From assembly GCA_039798265.1 (NCBI GenBank), contig JBDKGH010000007.1, positions 1 to 26,604 on the forward strand: a DNA stretch of 26,604 nt, in the 5' to 3' direction. Positions 23,526-26,604 of this stretch are shown in pieces. The DNA comes from JBDKGH01 sp039798265 (lineage in GTDB: Bacteria > Bacteroidota > Bacteroidia > Flavobacteriales_D > Sanyastnellaceae). Both the position numbers and the translations under genes were made by a program. Every line of letters starts with the position of its first letter. Within the stretch, counting starts at the first letter, position 1. Below the pieces are notes generated by a model that was not told where the DNA came from, made no database searches, and was given only the letters and a program-made list of their open reading frames with translations.

Positions 23526-26500
23526 ATGAGCGAGAAGAATCTATTGGTACTGAAAAGCAGCGCGGGAAGTGGAAAAACATACGCCCTTGTAAAGCATTAT
23601 CTGCGTCTTTGTTTAAGCCAGGAGTTGCCTTTTGCCTATACCCATATTCTCGCTATTACCTTTACGAATGCAGCCGCGGCCGAAATGAAGGAACGCGTGT
23701 TGGATCGATTAAAAGAATTTACCCGCGAAGACGGAAAAAACAGTCCGCTATTCCAAGAGATTCAACAATCACTCGCTATTAGTCCCGAAGAGCTGCAAGC
23801 CAGAGCGTCAAAAACCTTGTCGCACATGCTGCACCATTACAGTCGCATTGCTATTTCTACCATCGATAGCTTTACGCAGCGCATTGTTAGGGCTTTTGCG
23901 CGCGACCTTCGCCTTCATCCTGACTTCGGTATTCATCTAAAGTCCACCGAATTTCTAGAAGAGGTAGTGGACCAGCTTTTGGCCAACAGCGAAGAAAACC
24001 AGGAGTTGAATAACTACCTCTTGGAGTTTGTCCAAACCAATTTGCAAGAAGATGGAAAATGGAATATTCGTCAATCACTCATTGATTTTTCCCAAGAAAT
24101 AGTCAAGGAAAAAAGCAAGCCCGTTATTGCCGCCGCCAAAAAATACAGTTCTACGGATTACGTTCGTTTCGCTCGGGTCATTCGCACACAATATGCCCAT
24201 TTGTTTGATGAACCTCAACGGCTCGCTCAAGCTTTTCACCAAACCCTTCTTAGTCATCAACTGACCTTCAAAGATCTAAGTAACGGGGGCAGTGGTACCG
24301 AAAAGTTTATTTTACTCTTGTGTGAAAAAAAACTCGAAAACACTCCCGGCAACAACTTCATCAAAGGCACCGAAAACAGATGGCAAGCTAAATCGAAGCC
24401 CAATCCCAAGGTAGACGCTATTGCTGATGAACTCAATCAATACGCCCTCCCCTTACTTGAACTGATTAACGAAGATTTCAAGCGCAAGGCTACTTTACTC
24501 GACATCCTTCGCAAGAATATTTTCAAAGTAGGTCTGCTAGGTGAAATTGTTCATGTAGCGCAAGAATTAAAAGAACAAGAGAATATTCTTTTGATCAACG
24601 ACTTTCAAGACATTATTCAAGAAATTGTCACTTCAAGTCCTGCCCCTTTCATTTATGAAAAAGCAGGAGAAAGATTCCACCATATCCTTTTCGATGAGTT
24701 TCAGGACACGTCTGAAATGCAGTTTGCCAATTTTTTACCCCTCATCGAAAACGCCCTTTCTGAGGGTCACTTCAACTTAATTGTGGGAGATGCCAAGCAA
24801 GCCATTTACCGCTGGCGCAATGGTAATGCGGAACAGTTTGTACATCTTCCCGATGTTCCATTGCAAAAAAATCCAGAACGCGCAGCCTTATTCTCCGATG
24901 CTTTCGAAGAGGGAAAATTGGTGGATAACCGAAGAAGCGCAGAGTCCATCATCCAATTCAACAATGAACTTTACACTGCTGTATTGGCCGACCAGCCTAA
25001 GTTACAGCCCACCTACAGTTCCTTGATTCAAAATCCATTTCGAAAGAAAAAAGGATATGTTCATTTGCAAACCATTGATGCTAGCAAAAATGCTGATTAC
25101 AATCCTCTTCTTTTAGAGGCCGTAGTTGGGGCGATAGAAGACGCCATTTCAGATGGATTTCAGCCCGGAGACATAGCGGTGCTCACGCGAAAAGGAGCCA
25201 AGCAAGGCGGAGTGATTGCCGCTCATTTGATTTCGAAAGGATTTCGTGTAGTTACGCAAGAGAGTTTTTTGTTGAGCAACTCCTCCGCAGTGCGTTTGCT
25301 CATGTCGTCGTTAAAATTCATGCTCAATCCGGAACATGCCTTTTCGCGATTTGATATTATACGGCAGATTTGCCAGTTGCAGCCCTTGTCCTTTTCATTT
25401 CCAGAGATTTCCTCTGCGTTCATAGAGCCAAATAAGAAACAGGCCAGCATACAAGTAGAACGTTTTTTACACCACTACTACCCTGCATTTTTCGATTTAA
25501 AATTAGTGCATCAAAACGCCTACCAGCTGGCCGAAGCGCTCATTACCATCTTTGGCATACCCACTGATTCTTACCTCGAATTTTTGCTCGATCACCTCAA
25601 CTCCTTGAGCAATAAAAAAGGTAAACAACTCGCTCAGGTATTGGAGTGGTGGGAAGACAATCATCACCAACTGTATATTGCAGAATCAGAAGACCCCGAC
25701 TGTGTGCGCATCATGACAGTGCACAAGTCTAAAGGACTGCAGTTTCCCGTGGTCATTTACCCGCGATTTATTGAACGTTCCATGCCTGATTCGGTGTGGG
25801 TGGCCATCGATGAGGAAACCTACGCAGTACCTTACGTACCCATAAAACCCTCAAAAGAAAAAGCCAAATTATTTCCCGAATTAGAAAAAGAGTTAGACCA
25901 ATCGACCCTTGATGAAATCAATTTGAGCTATGTGGCCACCACGCGACCAGAGGATCGTTTATATGTGATATTACCCAAAAACGAAGGCGATTTGAACAAG
26001 CGCATAGCTGACTACCTATCGCAGTATCCTTCGGCAGATGGGGTTTCGTGGAGTTTTGGAGAAAAAGAGAAAGCGGATATAAAACGAAGCAGTGCGGTAG
26101 CGCATCTGAAAGCCCCGATACCATCGATGGGAGCAAAACACGCCTTGCCTTATCGAGCCAAAAAAACAAATACCGAAGCCCAAGAGTGGGGTGAAATTGT
26201 ACACGCCGTTTTGGCCTCCATTGAAAAGGTTGGCGATCAAGATCGCGCGATAGAAAAAGTGATTGAAGATCGCTACATTACAGATAACGCCGTTCAAAAA
26301 CGTTTACGTGAAACCATTACCCAGATTTTAAACAACGAACAATTTGCGCGATGGTTTTCCGGTGGTACTTTGTATAGTGAACGCGAAATCATCACCGGAA
26401 CCGGCGAGAGTATTCGACCAGATCGCATCGTAGTTTATGACCATCACTTAGAGGTGGTTGATTTCAAAACAGGCGACGACCGAGCGAAGTATAACGAACA

Positions 26501-26600
26501 GGTGAAATTGTATATGAATTATGCGAGTGCGCTCTTTAACAAGCCGGCGAGGGGCTACCTCGCCTTTACGGAGAGCATGCAAGTGGTGGAGGTGTGTTGA
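23526..26600 (+). CDS. AddA-like UvrD-type helicase with C-terminal nuclease domain
   Basis: This 1024-residue protein resembles AddA, the helicase-nuclease subunit that processes double-strand breaks. Superfamily 1 motifs: Walker A SAGSGKT (12-18), ITFTNAAAAEMKER (motif Ia), ISTIDSFTQRIVRAFA, Walker B LFDEFQDTS (about 388), VGDAKQAIYRWR (about 420), TVHKSKGLQFPVVIYP (about 732), and YVATTRPEDRLYV (about 802), where AddA and UvrD usually have TRA rather than TRP. The C-terminal nuclease domain has WGEIVHAVL (about 888), IRPDRIVVYD and VVDFKTGDD (about 976) and a YNEQVKLYM helix. The start is ATG 23526, and the complete gene ends four bases before the window edge. It is divergent from mbnP. 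The AddB-like partner is about 12 kb away on the other strand. Confidence 0.92.
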   Translation: MSEKNLLVLKSSAGSGKTYALVKHYLRLCLSQELPFAYTHILAITFTNAAAAEMKERVLDRLKEFTREDGKNSPLFQEIQQSLAISPEELQARASKTLSHMLHHYSRIAISTIDSFTQRIVRAFARDLRLHPDFGIHLKSTEFLEEVVDQLLANSEENQELNNYLLEFVQTNLQEDGKWNIRQSLIDFSQEIVKEKSKPVIAAAKKYSSTDYVRFARVIRTQYAHLFDEPQRLAQAFHQTLLSHQLTFKDLSNGGSGTEKFILLLCEKKLENTPGNNFIKGTENRWQAKSKPNPKVDAIADELNQYALPLLELINEDFKRKATLLDILRKNIFKVGLLGEIVHVAQELKEQENILLINDFQDIIQEIVTSSPAPFIYEKAGERFHHILFDEFQDTSEMQFANFLPLIENALSEGHFNLIVGDAKQAIYRWRNGNAEQFVHLPDVPLQKNPERAALFSDAFEEGKLVDNRRSAESIIQFNNELYTAVLADQPKLQPTYSSLIQNPFRKKKGYVHLQTIDASKNADYNPLLLEAVVGAIEDAISDGFQPGDIAVLTRKGAKQGGVIAAHLISKGFRVVTQESFLLSNSSAVRLLMSSLKFMLNPEHAFSRFDIIRQICQLQPLSFSFPEISSAFIEPNKKQASIQVERFLHHYYPAFFDLKLVHQNAYQLAEALITIFGIPTDSYLEFLLDHLNSLSNKKGKQLAQVLEWWEDNHHQLYIAESEDPDCVRIMTVHKSKGLQFPVVIYPRFIERSMPDSVWVAIDEETYAVPYVPIKPSKEKAKLFPELEKELDQSTLDEINLSYVATTRPEDRLYVILPKNEGDLNKRIADYLSQYPSADGVSWSFGEKEKADIKRSSAVAHLKAPIPSMGAKHALPYRAKKTNTEAQEWGEIVHAVLASIEKVGDQDRAIEKVIEDRYITDNAVQKRLRETITQILNNEQFARWFSGGTLYSEREIITGTGESIRPDRIVVYDHHLEVVDFKTGDDRAKYNEQVKLYMNYASALFNKPARGYLAFTESMQVVEVC

Positions 26601-26604
26601 ATTA

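Overview
The window looks like chromosomal DNA from a member of the Bacteroidota, most likely order Flavobacteriales. The reasons are a giant PKD-repeat protein with a type IX secretion (T9SS) type B C-terminal sorting domain beside a PorP/SprF-family gene, DUF4783 and DUF2147 secreted proteins next to nadC and yihY, the YceD/DUF177-rpmF-fabH-accB-accC housekeeping cluster, a near-perfect Bacteroidota-type promoter (TTG / TAnnTTTG with a 19-base spacer), and a general lack of strong Shine-Dalgarno sites. No rRNA, tRNA, CRISPR array, transposase, prophage or integrase was seen. The finer taxonomic placement is inference.

Layout. Positions 1-272 hold the 5' part of a secreted protein of unknown function. 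Positions 273-621 are non-coding and carry a perfect 30-base palindrome and the terminator of accC. Positions 622-4526 (minus strand) hold two transcription units separated by a terminator: DUF177-rpmF, then fabH-accB-accC for fatty acid initiation. The plsX and efp genes often found in such clusters are absent. Positions 4712-7450 (plus strand) hold a DUF4783 protein with its own terminator, then a compact nadC-yihY-DUF2147 operon. Positions 7437-11485 (minus strand) hold an AddB-like nuclease translationally coupled to a family-4 glycosyltransferase, which overlaps the DUF2147 gene tail to tail. Positions 11531-12889 (plus strand) hold a small conserved-looking protein and murB. Positions 12897-19980 (minus strand) hold the 2018-residue PKD adhesin-like T9SS cargo and its downstream porP/sprF partner.

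Positions 20077-23417 (minus strand) hold the most interesting system: a tightly overlapping operon mbnP, mbnH-like dihaem enzyme, a second dihaem enzyme, and a YkgJ cysteine-cluster protein. By analogy with the MbnP/MbnH pair of methanotrophs, the dihaem enzyme would oxidise a Trp of the lipoprotein MbnP to kynurenine to make a copper site. Here two different MauG-like enzymes follow a single MbnP. The window ends with an AddA-like helicase-nuclease gene (plus strand), divergent from mbnP and about 12 kb from its presumed AddB-like partner.
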